Shown here in pieces: positions 35,624 to 47,790 of a stretch of DNA of 64,000 nucleotides. The position numbers and the translations under genes are program-made. Position 1 is the first letter of the stretch, and each line of letters opens with the position of its first letter. The stretch comes from Ilex aquifolium (taxonomy: Eukaryota; Streptophyta; Magnoliopsida; Aquifoliales; Aquifoliaceae), in the NCBI GenBank assembly GCA_951799425.1, contig OX637399.1:14004501-14068500 (forward strand), in the 5' to 3' direction. The notes beneath the pieces were generated by a model. It made no database searches and was not told where the DNA came from. It saw nothing but the letters and a program-made list of their open reading frames with translations.

Positions 35624-37473
35624 TGCTTGGTCAATACCGTTGTTGTTCCTAACCTCCTAATATCACCCTCAAATGTATATATGGCTTATGTGTGAAAGGA
35701 GTGTCACTCTCCCTCGAATGATGTTGGAAATAGGGCAACGGAATGGTGGTAATGAAAATGGAATGAAATGTACAAAATGTGTGTGTGGTGAACAAAAGTG
35801 CTCCCCAAGCGCAAGGAGTCTTTTGAGTGTCGTGTTTTACTTGGAATGAGTATTCCAAGGTCGTCTCCTCAAGGAAGGAAGGGAATTGTGTGAATGTGAT
35901 TTTGTAAAAATAAAAAGTGTAAAATCTTGTAGTTGGTTTTGGTGAGTTTTGTTCTTAATGAAAATGCAAGAAAACAAGTGTTGGCTAATCCGAAGGATTC
36001 ACTCCAATGGGAATCCCAAATCAACTCGAAGCCTTCCTCGAATAGAGCTTAGATGAACGATTGATTCGTGGGAAGTTAGGGATGAAATGGAGGTGAGGAT
36101 CCAAGCATAACCCGTGACCAGGCCTACGAGATATCAAAGACTCACAACCGCATCCACTCTCAACCCAGTCAAACTGAACCATCGTACTCTGAGAGGAGGA
36201 AAGAAAATGAGTTGAAATGGCACACCCAAGAGGAGGTCTCCCTTGGATTAGCCAACTTAAAAATCTAGCTACTCATGCTAAGCAAGCAAGACATAATGTA
36301 AAGAGACATAATGAAGAAATGAAGACATTGAACTTAACTTAAAGCAAGAAATCTTAAGCTATGAAGAAAAATATTCAATACCCATTTTAAAGCAAGAAAT
36401 GAAGAAAACTTGGAAGCAACAATGGTGAAATCTAAAATGTAGCATTAAACTTGAAATGTACTTGAAGTAAATGACATTAAAGACATTAAATGAAGATTAC
36501 AAGAGTCTTACAATAAATTACAAGTGAAATGATGGAAGAAAATGCAAAAACATAAGCTTTCTATCTACTATTCATCATCTTCTTCCTTGGACTTTCTAAG
36601 CTTAGGTAGCCACCCTTGAAATCTTGTGTATGCTGAACATATGGAGTGAGAGCCTTCAAATTTCGTCCATGAGGCTCCCCTAGCCTGTGTGTGCAGGCTT
36701 CCCATCAATGGGAAGAGATTTGATGGCTTGGACAGGCTAGGAGCAGCCTACCCAGCAACTCCCCAGGTAGCCCCCTTCTCTCCCATCCTCGTTAATGCCC
36801 TTGCCTCCAAAGTCCTGAAATTGTGTAAGGATGGCATGGTTATGTGTAGAATATGTCAGGGTAGGCGTGGGAGAAGTGTAGATGGGCCCCCCAAGAAGTT
36901 GGAGAAGACTTGCAGGAGTTCTGGGAATTTTTGGCTGTTTCAGAAGAGCGTACTGGTACTGTGTACCAGTACCCCGAACTCCAGTAGGAAAATCGTACCG
37001 GTACGGCGTACCGGTACCCTTCTGGTCCGGACCAGTTTTCGTAGAATTGTCATAACTTTTGATCCAACCGTCCGATTGAGCCGAAATTTTGACACAATAT
37101 AGAAGACATCCAGATCTACAACTTTCATGTTTTTCACTTTTTCATATTCTAATTGGATCATGGTAAAAAATGAGAAAACAATCAGTATTGTGTCAAAACT
37201 TTGGGAAACCAGTGGGCTAGACCTTCCAATTTTCATTTTTCTTGGTTTCTTCACCTTTAAGCCTCCAAATCCTTATTGAATGTGTCCATCTCTTCACCAC
37301 TCATTCATCCTTAGTTGCAAGGTTATAAAATCCATCATTTATACTATAATTATTTGCAACATCGAAAATTCAACATTATTCATAATTTCGGCTAACTCTA
37401 AGTACTTAAACACAAAGTTGAGTGAAAATGCATGTAATGAGGCCATGAAATATGTAATATTTTGTGCTCATCA
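35624..37473 (-). mobile_element. Solo LTR A3 (family A/F) inside element C integrase
   Basis: 1850 bp, TGCTTGG ... GTGCTCATCA in plus reading, with perfect 5-bp duplications and no internal sequence. It is therefore the product of LTR-LTR recombination. It is homologous to A1 and A2. It is younger than C's insertion. Confidence 0.93.
36948..37020. repeat. GTACCGGTAC palindrome array in LTR A3
   Basis: It contains GTACTGGTAC, GTACCAGTAC and GTACCGGTACGGCGTACCGG, with the spacer AACTCCAGTAGG. It occupies the position that in A2 carries AACCTACCGGTAGGTT. Confidence 0.9.
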
Positions 37474-37784
37474 ATAGTCAAGCAAGTTTTTGACTATGGG
37501 ACAATTGAAATTGAAAATCCAGTAACTGGGAATATCTTTAAAGTAAACGGGCAAATGCTTAAACCCTATTATGATGGATTCGCTCAAGATGTAACTTCTG
37601 TGTTTTTTGATCCATTCTATGTGTTTTAATTGTTATTCGATTACAAGTAATATTACTAATTATATGTAATTTGTTTGACAGATTAAAACTCCTGAGTGAA
37701 AGTCAGATATCCTAATCGCTGAAAGACAACAAATTGCTGGTTTTTTATTATCAATGTTGTTTATTACTGTTTTTACATTGTAGA

Positions 37785-37815
37785 TAAGATTTAATTTAAG
37801 TTGGGGAGGTATGAG
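37785..37815 (+). promoter_or_regulatory. Internal polypurine-like motif (element C)
   Basis: TTTAATTTAAGTTGGGGAGG lies after pol and 6 kb before the real polypurine tract at 43995-44009. Confidence 0.55.
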
Positions 37816-37966
37816 TGTGAATTTACTTTTTGTTTTTAGAATAGTAATTTTGATTTAAAAAATTCTGTTTGTCTTTGTAACTGGCAGACGTTAAAGAACC
37901 GAATAGTGAGTCAATTTTCAATAATTTTTGCGTCATTTTTTTCTTGTCTTTCTTAAAAGTTGAAAA

Positions 37967-38368
37967 ATGGACGAAAATTTATTTTGGTTAAGTTTAATGC
38001 TATTACGTCACTTTCCAAAAGATATACATACGTTGATCATGCAAAAAGCTAGGTATGTAAGAAATTTAGAAATATTTGAAAGTCAGGCAAGACCCCTGTA
38101 TGAAAAAAGTACATATGCTAAACACCGACGAGCAAATCGTCTTTGTGCTTGTGTAAGATGTGGTCGTACAGAACATTTGAGACAATATAATCAGTGTGCG
38201 GAACCAATTTCAGGTCGAGCGTCAGATCGTTTACGGTGGATTAGGTATGGGCAGAGTAAGGATTATCCTGAGGCGCCATCCTATTCTACCCCAATGTTAA
38301 CAAGATACGTGAGAAGTGAAGTTAACCGTGTTACTGGTGTTATTGATCCAGATAGTTCTGATACTGAC
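37967..38368 (+). pseudogene. Element C small Cys/His ORF, split by solo LTR D1
   Basis: It starts MDENLFWLSLMLLRHFPKD and has IMQKARYVRNLEIFESQARP, then CVRCGRTEHLRQYNQC (CX2CX4HX6C) and WIRYGQSKDYPEAP. It is homologous to 8185-8535 in B. Conservation of the Cys/His spacing and the GQSKDYPE box between two diverged elements suggests it was once under selection. The function is unknown. The D1 LTR inserted at 38369. Confidence 0.7.
38364..38368. repeat. Target-site duplication CTGAC (solo LTR D1)
   Basis: CTGAC is repeated at 40839-40843, outside the TGTGACGCC...TTTTACA boundaries. Confidence 0.92.
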
Positions 38369-40838
38369 TGTGACGCCCCATTTTCCGGGGGTCCTGTATT
38401 AACCGTTGACAACCCATCAACCCGCGGAAATACCCGTGGATGTCGCTTAACCCGACACCACATCGATAACATCCTTAAACCGAGGTTATAAATCCAAAAT
38501 GAAAATTCGGTTCAGCATTCATTCGATCCAACCCCAGTCCAACTTCCCATGATTCATACCCCATTAGGGTCCAATTTGATCATTGGAGGGAAGGAAAAAC
38601 ATAGCCCAAAGGCTTGGCAAAGAAAACAAAAATAAAAAAAAAAAATTCTGAGTTTTGATGGGCGTACCGGTACACTGAACCCACTGGACATCGGCGTACC
38701 GGTACGCGTACCGGTACGCTCTGCCTTCTGTCTGTCTACGTACCGGTACGCATACCGGTACGATTTTGCCAGTTTTGCCTTTTTCCTTTGTTTTTCACTT
38801 CCAATCCATTCTAATACATTCTTAACTCATCCAACACATGTATAATACGATTTTTCATATAATACACAACTTATACAAGTTCCATTACATTTAATTCCAT
38901 AATCTACACATCAAAATGGAATTTATACAAAAGTTTTTACAAAAACTCTAACTAAGGCCACAAGCCGGCCCCCTTCATTCTTGATGCTCTCCAAGTGAGC
39001 CATCCGCCGGTGCAAACCCCACACCTGAAATGTTTCCCGTATAGGGTGAGCCAACGCCCAGTAAAGTAAACCCTACCAGGGCTACTCTTCCCCTAGATGC
39101 TCATGCTCATGCAACATTCATTTGCAAACAATCATTTATCGAAAGGACATGCATTCTAAGTTGGAATGCAACATACCATGCCATGAAATGAGATGTCACT
39201 CACTCATGCATTTTAACCCGAGTTCTCACCGACTCATACAACACGATGCAATGCCAAAGTGTTTCATTTCATCATTTATGTTTACATCAAATGATATTTT
39301 GAAAACTAGGGTCTTTCTTGGGATCAGACTTCTTTATGGACTTAACCAATGGTCTTCCACACCCGTACACTTTATGGGCTCTTATACCAACGGAGTGCAC
39401 CCCCCAAACACCGGGTCTTTCACCCGAGAGGTCGTCATGCCTCTTCTTGCTCATCCCGACCCAATTTATCATGCAATCAAGCGGCTTAGCTAGGTCTTCG
39501 ACCCAACTTTATCCCAAGCCATATTGTCAATCCCCAAGTGTGGTATTGACATCAACCATGCACACACACCCATGTAATGAGATGCATATGCAATGCCATG
39601 TTCCGTTGCATACAACATAATGCTCAATATGCTCATGACAAACATATAAACATTTCCAATACATCAATGGCAATTATATCAAAAGCACATAACTACCATA
39701 ACTCATTATGTTCAATATATCATTTCATGCATGTATCAACAACACTCTTCATCCAACAACCATATCCTAAGCATATGATTTCACAATCACCCAAGCATGT
39801 TATAACATAGCATTATGCAAGTAACACACACAATTTCACCTAGGCATTTTATCAAACACCTAGTAATCATTAAAGTCATGTTTCACATAACACATTCCAA
39901 GCAACCATATAGCTCAAATGTCACCCGGTTATAAGAGAAACCACATGGAACTCCTATGTAATAACATCAAGCTAGAAATTAGCCTAGGCCAACTCTATGC
40001 TCCCTTTCCATTACCATAACTATAGACATATATATATTTCAATACATATGCATATATAACTTTTAACCCTTAGTCTAATAACACCTAAGGTAAAAATAGT
40101 CCCAAGTAGGAGAAACCCTACCTCTTGAAGCGTAATTCTCTCGAATGAAGCTTCAAGAACACTTTCCAAGCCCAAGTCTAGATTTCCCCCAAATCTCCTC
40201 TCTTGGATCTTCGGTGAAATCCCTTGCTCTTGGTGTGGTTGCGTAGCCCTCGTCGATGTGATCGACTTTAGCTCTTGGTTCGACGGAATCCGAGCGACGG
40301 AACTCCGGGAATCGACGGAGGAAGCTTGGAGTTTTAGGTTTTCTCTCTTTTCTCTCTTCTCTCTCTTCTCTCTCTCTTGGCCGGCCAAACAAGAACACAA
40401 GGGGCAAAATAAATCTGATTTTCTAGATATTTACCCCTATTTATAGTTTTAAATACTCGGCCTACGTCGTGCCACGTGTCCCTCGCTTAATCGGGTTCGA
40501 TTTCGTCCCGAAACGATTTATTTGGTCCCGGTTTAAGTTCAAATTAATTTTATTTAAACTTAAACTTAAACTTAATTTTAAGGAAATTTTATAAAACTCA
40601 TTTATGGGGACGTTCGTGAGGTCATTCGCCACGCAGTCGCCTCGAACGACGTGCAAAATCCGACTATCTCGGAATTCGACAAAATTTGACAAGGTGACTC
40701 GTTTTCGCGATACGAATTCAACAGCGAACTCTGTTTCCTCATCCGAGGTCTAAAACATGAGTATTTTAAATACGCATTATAGTGGCAAATTACTATTTTT
40801 CCCTTTTTAAAAAAAATCCAAATTTCTCGGGTTTTACA
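38369..40838 (-). mobile_element. Solo LTR D1 (family D, Del/Tekay-like)
   Basis: 2470 bp, starting TGTGACGCCCC and ending GGGTTTTACA, with perfect CTGAC duplications. It is homologous to LTRs at 54445, 58998 and 63153. Minus orientation is inferred from the polypurine tract beside copies D2 and D3. A minus-strand TATA box (CTATAAATAGGGG, about 40434-40446) has a CCACGTGTCC G-box about 25 bp upstream of it (40472-40481). Confidence 0.93.
38660..38762. repeat. GTACCGGTAC palindrome array in LTR D1
   Basis: Five to six copies occur, often paired as GTACCGGTACGCGTACCGG, with the spacer AACCCACTGGACATCGGC. Confidence 0.92.
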
Positions 40839-40843
40839 CTGAC

Positions 40844-41240
40844 TAAATATGATCAACAAAGATATAGAGTTTTGGAAATGACTATACATAGTTGTAATTA
40901 AATGTAAATAACTATAGAATAAATAAGGAAATCAGTAAATAATAAATAACAAATAAAAAAATAATAAAACCAATTCTTTGAAAAGAAAAAGAGTGGTTAG
41001 CAAAACTTTGTAGAATATATAAAGTAGTGTTTAATTTTGTAAACTGCAGGAATTTACAGGAAAAAGAGAAAAATGCAGAAAATCAAAGAAACAGTCTGCA
41101 GTTGCAAACCAAAAACCAATCAGATAGTAGCATCCGGACAGTAGTGCCCCTATGTATACCTTCTCCATGCAGAAAGCCGATCAATATCTACCGATTGAAA
41201 TCAATTAAAACAGAGTGTTTGAAGAGAGATCAGGAAAAAT
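40844..41240 (+). other. Element C spacer before env-like ORF
   Basis: AT-rich, with no palindrome array and no clear TATA box, unlike B and F at the same place. It may serve as the leader of the env-like ORF. Confidence 0.5.
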
Positions 41241-42286
41241 ATGGATTCAAGACGAAGAACAAGAAGGTCTTCAAGCCGAGCACGAAGGGATCAATCTCCA
41301 CCACTTCAGGCACCTCAACAACAACCTCATCTAGGAAATATCTACAATGAGATGATGTTTGAGAATTTTCAACAACAGGCCTAGTATGATGCTCACAACA
41401 AATTCTTCATGCAAGATGATGGTTACATTATGTTAAATTATCTGCTCTTGCCTATGACTGCTTAGTTCGAGAATTTTATAGTAATGCTGATCTAATTGGG
41501 GAAAGACAATTACGTGTGTTCATACGGGGTATTATTTTTCAAGTTACACCGGCTACTATAGCCGATTTCTTTCAACCCATGCAAAGACAAGAGAACCTAC
41601 AATATCCTTATACTGAATTACCTGATTTGAATGTCATAGGAAGAAAAGTGACAAGTAATCCAGAATTTGTTTGGGATAGACCAAACAAATATATAAAGCA
41701 AGGAGATTTAATAGACAAATACCGCATTCTGAATTTGATAACAGTATACAGTTTGCTACCCCGAACTCAAAAAAATCAAATTTATACTGAGCATGCATAT
41801 TTCTTATATGCATTTGGGATGGGACACACAATTGACCTGCCGAATTTAATCAAGGACCAAATGATACTTGCTGTGGATAAAAAAAAACCATCACTCCCAT
41901 ATGCTATGTTAGTTTCTCAGCTATGCAGGAACGAAGGTGTGATCATTGATCCTATATGGAAGACAGTGGATCATTTTGGAGCATTGGATGAGATTTCATT
42001 GAAAAAGAGTCATAGAGGACAAATGAAAGACCAACCTGAAGCACCACCGACACCACAAGACGAACCATTCCAGGTACCTGAAGAATTCTTCTCACAAGAA
42101 CAACAGCAGCCACAAGAGGATCAACCATACATACCGGTAGATGACAGAACCGATAGACAGATCTTACTAGGAATGGAAACTAGCATTACTCATATCGATA
42201 AACGCATGGATGAATATGAGCATAATCAAGCTGAGCTTTTAAAGTTATTTAGAGATCATTTCAGAGAAGGATCTTCTACTTCCTAA
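41241..42286 (+). pseudogene. Element C env-like ORF region (fossil)
   Basis: It starts with a basic RS-rich segment (MDSRRRTRRSSSRARRDQS) and continues with the conserved core (FIRGIIFQVTPATIADFFQP, LIDKYRILNLITVYSLLPRT, FLYAFGMGHTIDLPNLIKDQ). It ends in a Gln/Glu-rich linker and a helical tail (SITHIDKRMDEYEHNQAELL). It is homologous to the env-like ORFs of B and F. Function unknown; broken. Confidence 0.78.
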
Positions 42287-44009
42287 ATAGACTGGAGATT
42301 CTACAAAACAATTTGTTATCTTTCACTCATCTTTTACATTATGCACTTTTACTTTATGCACTTAAATTTAAAGTTACTTTATGTTTTAACCATGTTGTTT
42401 GTTTTGAACTTGTTTATGTTAAGTTTTTTTTAGATATGCTAAAACTTATGTTTTTAAGTTAGGAGGGTTATTTCATATAATTTACAGTTGAATTAGGTTA
42501 ATATTCCTATGCTTTGTGAAAATAACCTTAATCTGATCACGTGTGATTTTCATATTTTAGTTGTATATTATCTTAATATTTTCATTTAAACTTATTCTGT
42601 TATAGTACAAATAGATTTCTTTATTTCAGAAACCTTGTGAAATATTACACTCTTTACATATTTAGTGGAGATGTATAACCAATTGAAGAATTTGACTCAA
42701 TCTTCCTTAGAGAGATATTCTACATCTACTCAAATAAACATCTTCGATTCTACGATAAACCTTCTTTGAATAATCTCATTAATTTTGTCTTGATTAGCAT
42801 TTGTTAGATTATATTATTAGCATTATCCTTGAAATTCTTTTATGTAGGATTAATACAGATGAATAATTTTTTGAAAATGATCTTAGGCCATTTTTCATTA
42901 TCTTTGAGCCTTGACAATTTCTTTTACAAAATTATATTCTTAGTCAACCATGATTGAGCCTAAAAGAGTATAAATTCTTTTCATGAAACCCGAAAAATAC
43001 CCGAGTCACATGAAAATAGATTAAACCTACCTTTTGCTATCTAATTTTCTTACATCCTCTTTTAAATCATTATGATACAGAAAAACAAAAGGAGAAGAAA
43101 ACAAAACACTGAAAAGAAAAGAAAAGAGTATTGACTATTCAAAGAAAAGAAAAAAACGAAAAAAAATAGCCAAGAAAGTGAAAAATGGAAAAATAAAAAG
43201 GATGAATATGCAAAGTCTTAGAAAAGCTAAAAAGAGATGTGCCACAATACAAAGAAAGGGTAGCTTTTGAATCTCATAGACGTCATTTCTTAAACCCTAA
43301 ACCAATGGCCACATTACAACCCAAAGAAAGTCCTTTTTGATTCCAAAAATTATGTATCTTATATTAATCCTATCTATCTATCCATAACAGGAGAATATTG
43401 ATAATATGTCTAATATAGTGTTGAAATTCAGTCATGAGATTATGTCAAAAATTCAATTTTATTCAGATACCCGTTCTTTAGATATATTACATGTGATATT
43501 ATTTGCTTTGTTAACAATATTCTAATCACATGTAACAATTAAGAGAATAGTCACTATAAAGTATGTGTATTCTTTGCTGAGTGTATTTCAGGAAAGGATT
43601 GACATCAAGACTACCATGAAAATTAATAATATTTCTTGAGTGATTTTTGAAACAAAAGAAATCAGTACACACACACACACAAGTTTTTATAAAAATATAT
43701 AGATAATGATCAGAAAAAGGAAGTATTGTAACAATACACAGGAATACTGATTTAATTTTAGTTGTGAAAAATATGAGTTATAAACTCCTAACTACTGAAG
43801 TTTGTAGGCAGCTTCACTGAAAACCTTCACAAGACAAAACTCGTCCACTAAGGATAACCTAGGGGTTCAACGGCTTGTTGCATATGCTAAATGCAATCGT
43901 GAAAAAATCTACGAAAATGATTTTACTTCTGTTATGTTATTTTTATTTTGTGAAATAATTTTTATAATTTGTGTTTACTAGGGAATAGTAAAGTTTAAGT
44001 TGGGGGGTG
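42287..44009 (+). other. Non-coding tail of element C with conserved block and polypurine tract
   Basis: 42870-43340 matches the conserved block of B and F (CTTAGGCCATTTTTCATTAT, GATTGAGCC, a purine-rich run at 43080-43230, GGCCACATTACAACCC). A short (CA)n run lies near 43670. The true polypurine tract AAGTTGGGGGGTG abuts the 3' LTR at 44009. Confidence 0.65.
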
Positions 44010-45832
44010 TGATGAACCCTAATTAGTGTGTAATCAAAAATGATTAAGTAATCAACTTTGTAAGATAAAACAATTAAACATTATGAATTAGGGTTTGTGC
44101 GTAAATTAAAGTTTTTAATACTTTATGTTTGAATTTCAGGATCTAATACAGAAATACAGGAGAATATGAGGTAAACTTGCAAAGCTGGAAACAACGAAGG
44201 ACCAAAGTGTAAAAGCGACACATGGAAGCTCCAGAACGTGACACATGCCCCTGCTGCAAGACACCACGAACTCCAAGAACATGAAACGTGTACCTACTGC
44301 AAGGCATCACCATCCGGATGGTGATGGGAGGGTCAGGACAGCCAGACTTGGTGGCATGCATTTAACTCTCCACCTCGTGCTTCCTTTGCCTATAAATATG
44401 CATGCCCTTATTCATTTCAAGAAGGCCGGCCACCCCAGAGCCAAAGAGAGAAAGAAAAAGTGAAAGAGAAAGTCATAAGCCGGTCTATTCTAGACCGATA
44501 TTCTGTATTTCTACATTTCTGTTTAGTCTTTTTATTCGGATAGTTGAACTACCGCCACTTTGTTGTTTTAATTAATAATAAGTGTGGTTGTGTTTCAAGT
44601 GTTTCTTGTGAAAGAAGTTTTAGAGTTTTTGTTTTCATTTCAGTTATAATGACGAATACCCGCACTCCTTGCTTGTCAGTAGCGATGGGGTGTGAGTAGT
44701 CGTTTATACCCTTCGGTGAAGGGTGAACATATGTATATTATCGGTTAGATTATGGAAATGCTGATGTTTTATATTTATTTATATATGTATTATACGCTTC
44801 ATGCATGATACAGCGATGTACGTTGTTTCGGTGCTGTGCCTGGAATTATGTCATTGGTGCATCATCAACCTGCCAGTTAAACAACCGCGGTGTTCCTACC
44901 GGTATGAGTTGTCCTCCACCGAAACGCTGAGGATGTTCTATTGATGCATGGTACAAAACCTAAATGATCCTCATGAATGGCTTGTCCTTCTAGGTTATTA
45001 GGGTTGTTTAATTACTATATATAACTATATTGCCAGTCTAATAACAACGGTGTTCCTACCAGTATGGCTAGTCCTCCACCGGAACGCTGAGGATGTTTAA
45101 CTGGTATATATATCACAGATGACCTATTAAGTAATTCAACTATTCCTCATGAATGGCTTGGCCTTCTGGTTTACTCGGATTATTTAATTGGCACATCTAT
45201 AACCAGCTAACCTAAGAAGTTGCTGTGTTATGACTATTACCACCAGCTAACCTAAGAAGTTGATGAGTTATGGTTTATTATATACACACTTACTATTACA
45301 AGACAATTGAATAATTTAAGTATTCCTCATGAATGGCTTGTTCTTCTGGTGTGCTTGGATTAATCAATTGTCATAACCAACTAAACTAAGAAGTTGTTGT
45401 GTTATGATTAATACCACCAGCTAACCTAAGAAGTTGGTGTGTGATGGTTTATATACATCAAACCTACCGGTTGACTTGCCAGTAACATGGAAGTTAATTG
45501 CTGTAAGGTAGCATTTCCAGTATTTAACCGATATAAAGCATATGAGATCCTCTAAACTGAAGGGTATCTTTTATATTATTGTCAGTAACAAGCTTATCTC
45601 CGCATTTAATTTAAAGTAAACTAGTTATCAATCTAAGCTCATATCACAAGCTATCAACTGTTATAATGCTTTAAACAACTTTAATGTTCTTTTTATTTTG
45701 TTTTTATTTTAAATTCTAAGTTACTAAAACTCTTCGTGGGATCGATACTTGGACTTAAACTGAGAAAACTACAATCCGACCACTTATACTTGGGTGTATA
45801 ATATAATTCAGATCACAAAATAGTGCGAATCA
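44010..45832 (+). mobile_element. Element C 3' LTR
   Basis: 1823 bp, the same length as the 5' LTR, TGATGAACCC to GTGCGAATCA, followed by AAGTC. Confidence 0.95.
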
Positions 45833-45837
45833 AAGTC

Positions 45838-47725
45838 GATGCCCCAACAATCAAATATCTTGATAAGAAGTACAGGGGAAAGGGGCATCGTGTTCCTTCG
45901 GGTCATACTACCCAGACGTTGGCACCTGTCACATTCTTTACAGAAAGAGATAAAATCTTTTATTAAAGAGGGCCAATAAAAACCTGACTGTAGAATTTTT
46001 GTCGAAGTCTTCTTTGAAGAGAAATTGCCACCGCACGCCTCCGAATGGCAAAATGCAAGGACTTCCTGTTGTTCATTTTCTGGTACACATCTCCACATGA
46101 CTTGGTCAGGGCAGTACTTGAACAGGTACGGGTTGTCGAAGTAAAAGTATTTCACATCCACCATGAATCTCCTTCTATCCTCTGGGCTCCAATGCGATGG
46201 TATTTGTCCTGTAGCAAGATAATTACATATGTCAGCATACTAGGGACAAACAGAATGAATCGAAAGTAAATGCTCATCAGGAAAAAAGTCAGGAATAGGA
46301 ATGTGCTCATCGGCCTCTTGCACCACAAGTCGGGATAAATGGTCCGCCACCCCGTTCTCAACTCATTTTTTGTCTTTGATCGTCAAGTTGAATTCTTAAA
46401 GGAGGAGTATCCACCTAATGAGTCTCGGTTTGACATTCTGCTTAGACAACAAATACTTCAAAGCAGAGTGATCGGTATAAACTACTATAGGTGAACCAAT
46501 AATGTAAGACCGGAATTTATCCAATGCAAATACTATAGCTAGCAACTCTTTTTCAGTAGTGGTGTAATTCATTTGTGCTTCATTAAGAGTCTTACTAGCA
46601 TAGTATATTATATAGGGTCTCTTGTCTTCCCTTTGACCAAGCAAAGCGCCGACCACGTAATCACTCGCGTCGCACATAAGTTCAAATGGTGAGTCCCACT
46701 TTGGTGGTCACATGATCGGAGGTGAAATGAGCATGTTCTTTAATTTTTTACAGGATACCTCACAATCATTCGACCAAAAAAATGGGACATCTTTTGAAAG
46801 CAAGTTGGTTAAAGGTCGGGCCAATGCACTAAAGTCTTTAATAAAACGACGATAAAAGCCGGCATGTCCAAGAAATGACCTGATATCGTTGATGATCTTT
46901 GGCGTAGGGAGGTTGGAAATGGCATCCACCTTTGATTTGTCCATTTCAATCCCCTTTGCCGAGACAATGTACCCGAGCCCAATTCCTTGTGTCACCATGA
47001 AGTGGCACTTTTCCCAATTGAGCACCAAGTTTTTCGCCTCACATCTTTCAAGAACTTTCTCTAAGTTCTCCAAACATCCACTGAAGGAATCCCCAAACAC
47101 CGAGAAGTCATCCATAAAAACTTCCACGATCTTCTCCACCATATCACTAAAAATCCCCATCATGCAACGTTGAAAAGTCCCTGGGGCATTACACAACCCG
47201 AAAGGCATGCGTCGGTAGGCAAAAGTACCATAGGGGCAAGTGAATGTCGTCTTCTCTTGATCCTCCAAAGCAATCTCAATTTGGTTATACCCGAAGTAGC
47301 CATCCAAGAAGCAGTAAAATAGATGCCCAACTACTCTTTCCAACACTTGGTCGAGGAATGGCAATGGGAAGTGGTCTTTTCTCGTGCACAAGTTGAGCTT
47401 TCAGTAATCAATGCACACTCTTCATCCGGTGATCACCCTTGTTGGGATAAGCTCGTTCTCCTCATTTGGAATAACCGTAACTCCCGACTTCTTGGGTACT
47501 ACTTGTGTGGGGCTAACCCACTTACTAACGGCAATCGGAAAAATAATACCCACGTCAAGTAGCTTTAGCACCTCGTCTCTCACCACATCCTTCATGATTG
47601 GATTCAACCTTCTTTGTGGTTGTCGAGACGGCTTTGAGTCTTCCTCAAGGTAGATGCGGTGTGTACAAATGAGGGGGCTTATCCCCTTGATGTCGGCAAT
47701 TGTCCACCCAACTGCTACTTTCTTT
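45838..47725 (-). pseudogene. Element F pol, upstream part: RT, RNase H, integrase N-terminus (fossil)
   Basis: On the minus strand: the RT start (WTIADIKGISPLICTHRIYL-like), RRLNPIMKDVV, KWVSPTQVVPKKSGVTVI, the FMDD box (EVFMDDFSVFG) and GFYRRFIKDFSALARP. RNase H ([31 protein letters not shown]) and the integrase zinc segment ([25 protein letters not shown]) follow. It ends at the AAGTC duplication where element C inserted; the remainder of the integrase is at 27600-28482. Several lesions. Confidence 0.9.
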
Positions 47726-47790
47726 AATTACATATATTCAATTACAGAAATCAGCTACCCATTACAGATTTCAGTTAGTCATCCATTTTC
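47726..47790. other. Unassigned 65 bp between element F and LTR E1
   Basis: AT-rich, with a short direct repeat (ATTACAGA-ATCAG / ATTACAGATTTCAG). It does not match element F and could be a remnant of another insertion. Confidence 0.4.

Larger units (their letters stand above)
34470..37628 (+). pseudogene. Element C integrase region, split by solo LTR A3 (fossil)
   Basis: The zinc-binding segment, the catalytic core ([36 protein letters not shown]) and the C-terminal region are visible up to 35618. After solo LTR A3 (35624-37473) the element resumes at 37479 with the tail 'GTIEIENPVTGNIFKVNGQ'. Broken. Confidence 0.88.
28488..45832 (+). mobile_element. Element C: full-length Athila-like retrotransposon, broken
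   Basis: 17.3 kb including two later insertions; about 13 kb without them. LTRs are at 28488-30310 and 44010-45832, both 1823 bp. The internal parts are a tRNA-Asp PBS, gag, protease, RT, RNase H, integrase, internal polypurine motif, small Cys/His ORF, env-like ORF, conserved non-coding tail and polypurine tract. The first 400 bp of the LTRs differ by about 10 positions, near 2-3%, suggesting about a million years. It carries a solo LTR of family A in the integrase end and one of family D in the small ORF. It is broken, with roughly ten small lesions besides the two insertions. Confidence 0.93.

Noticed and set aside
43665-43685. Short (CA)n run
   Set aside because: Ordinary microsatellite with no further structure.
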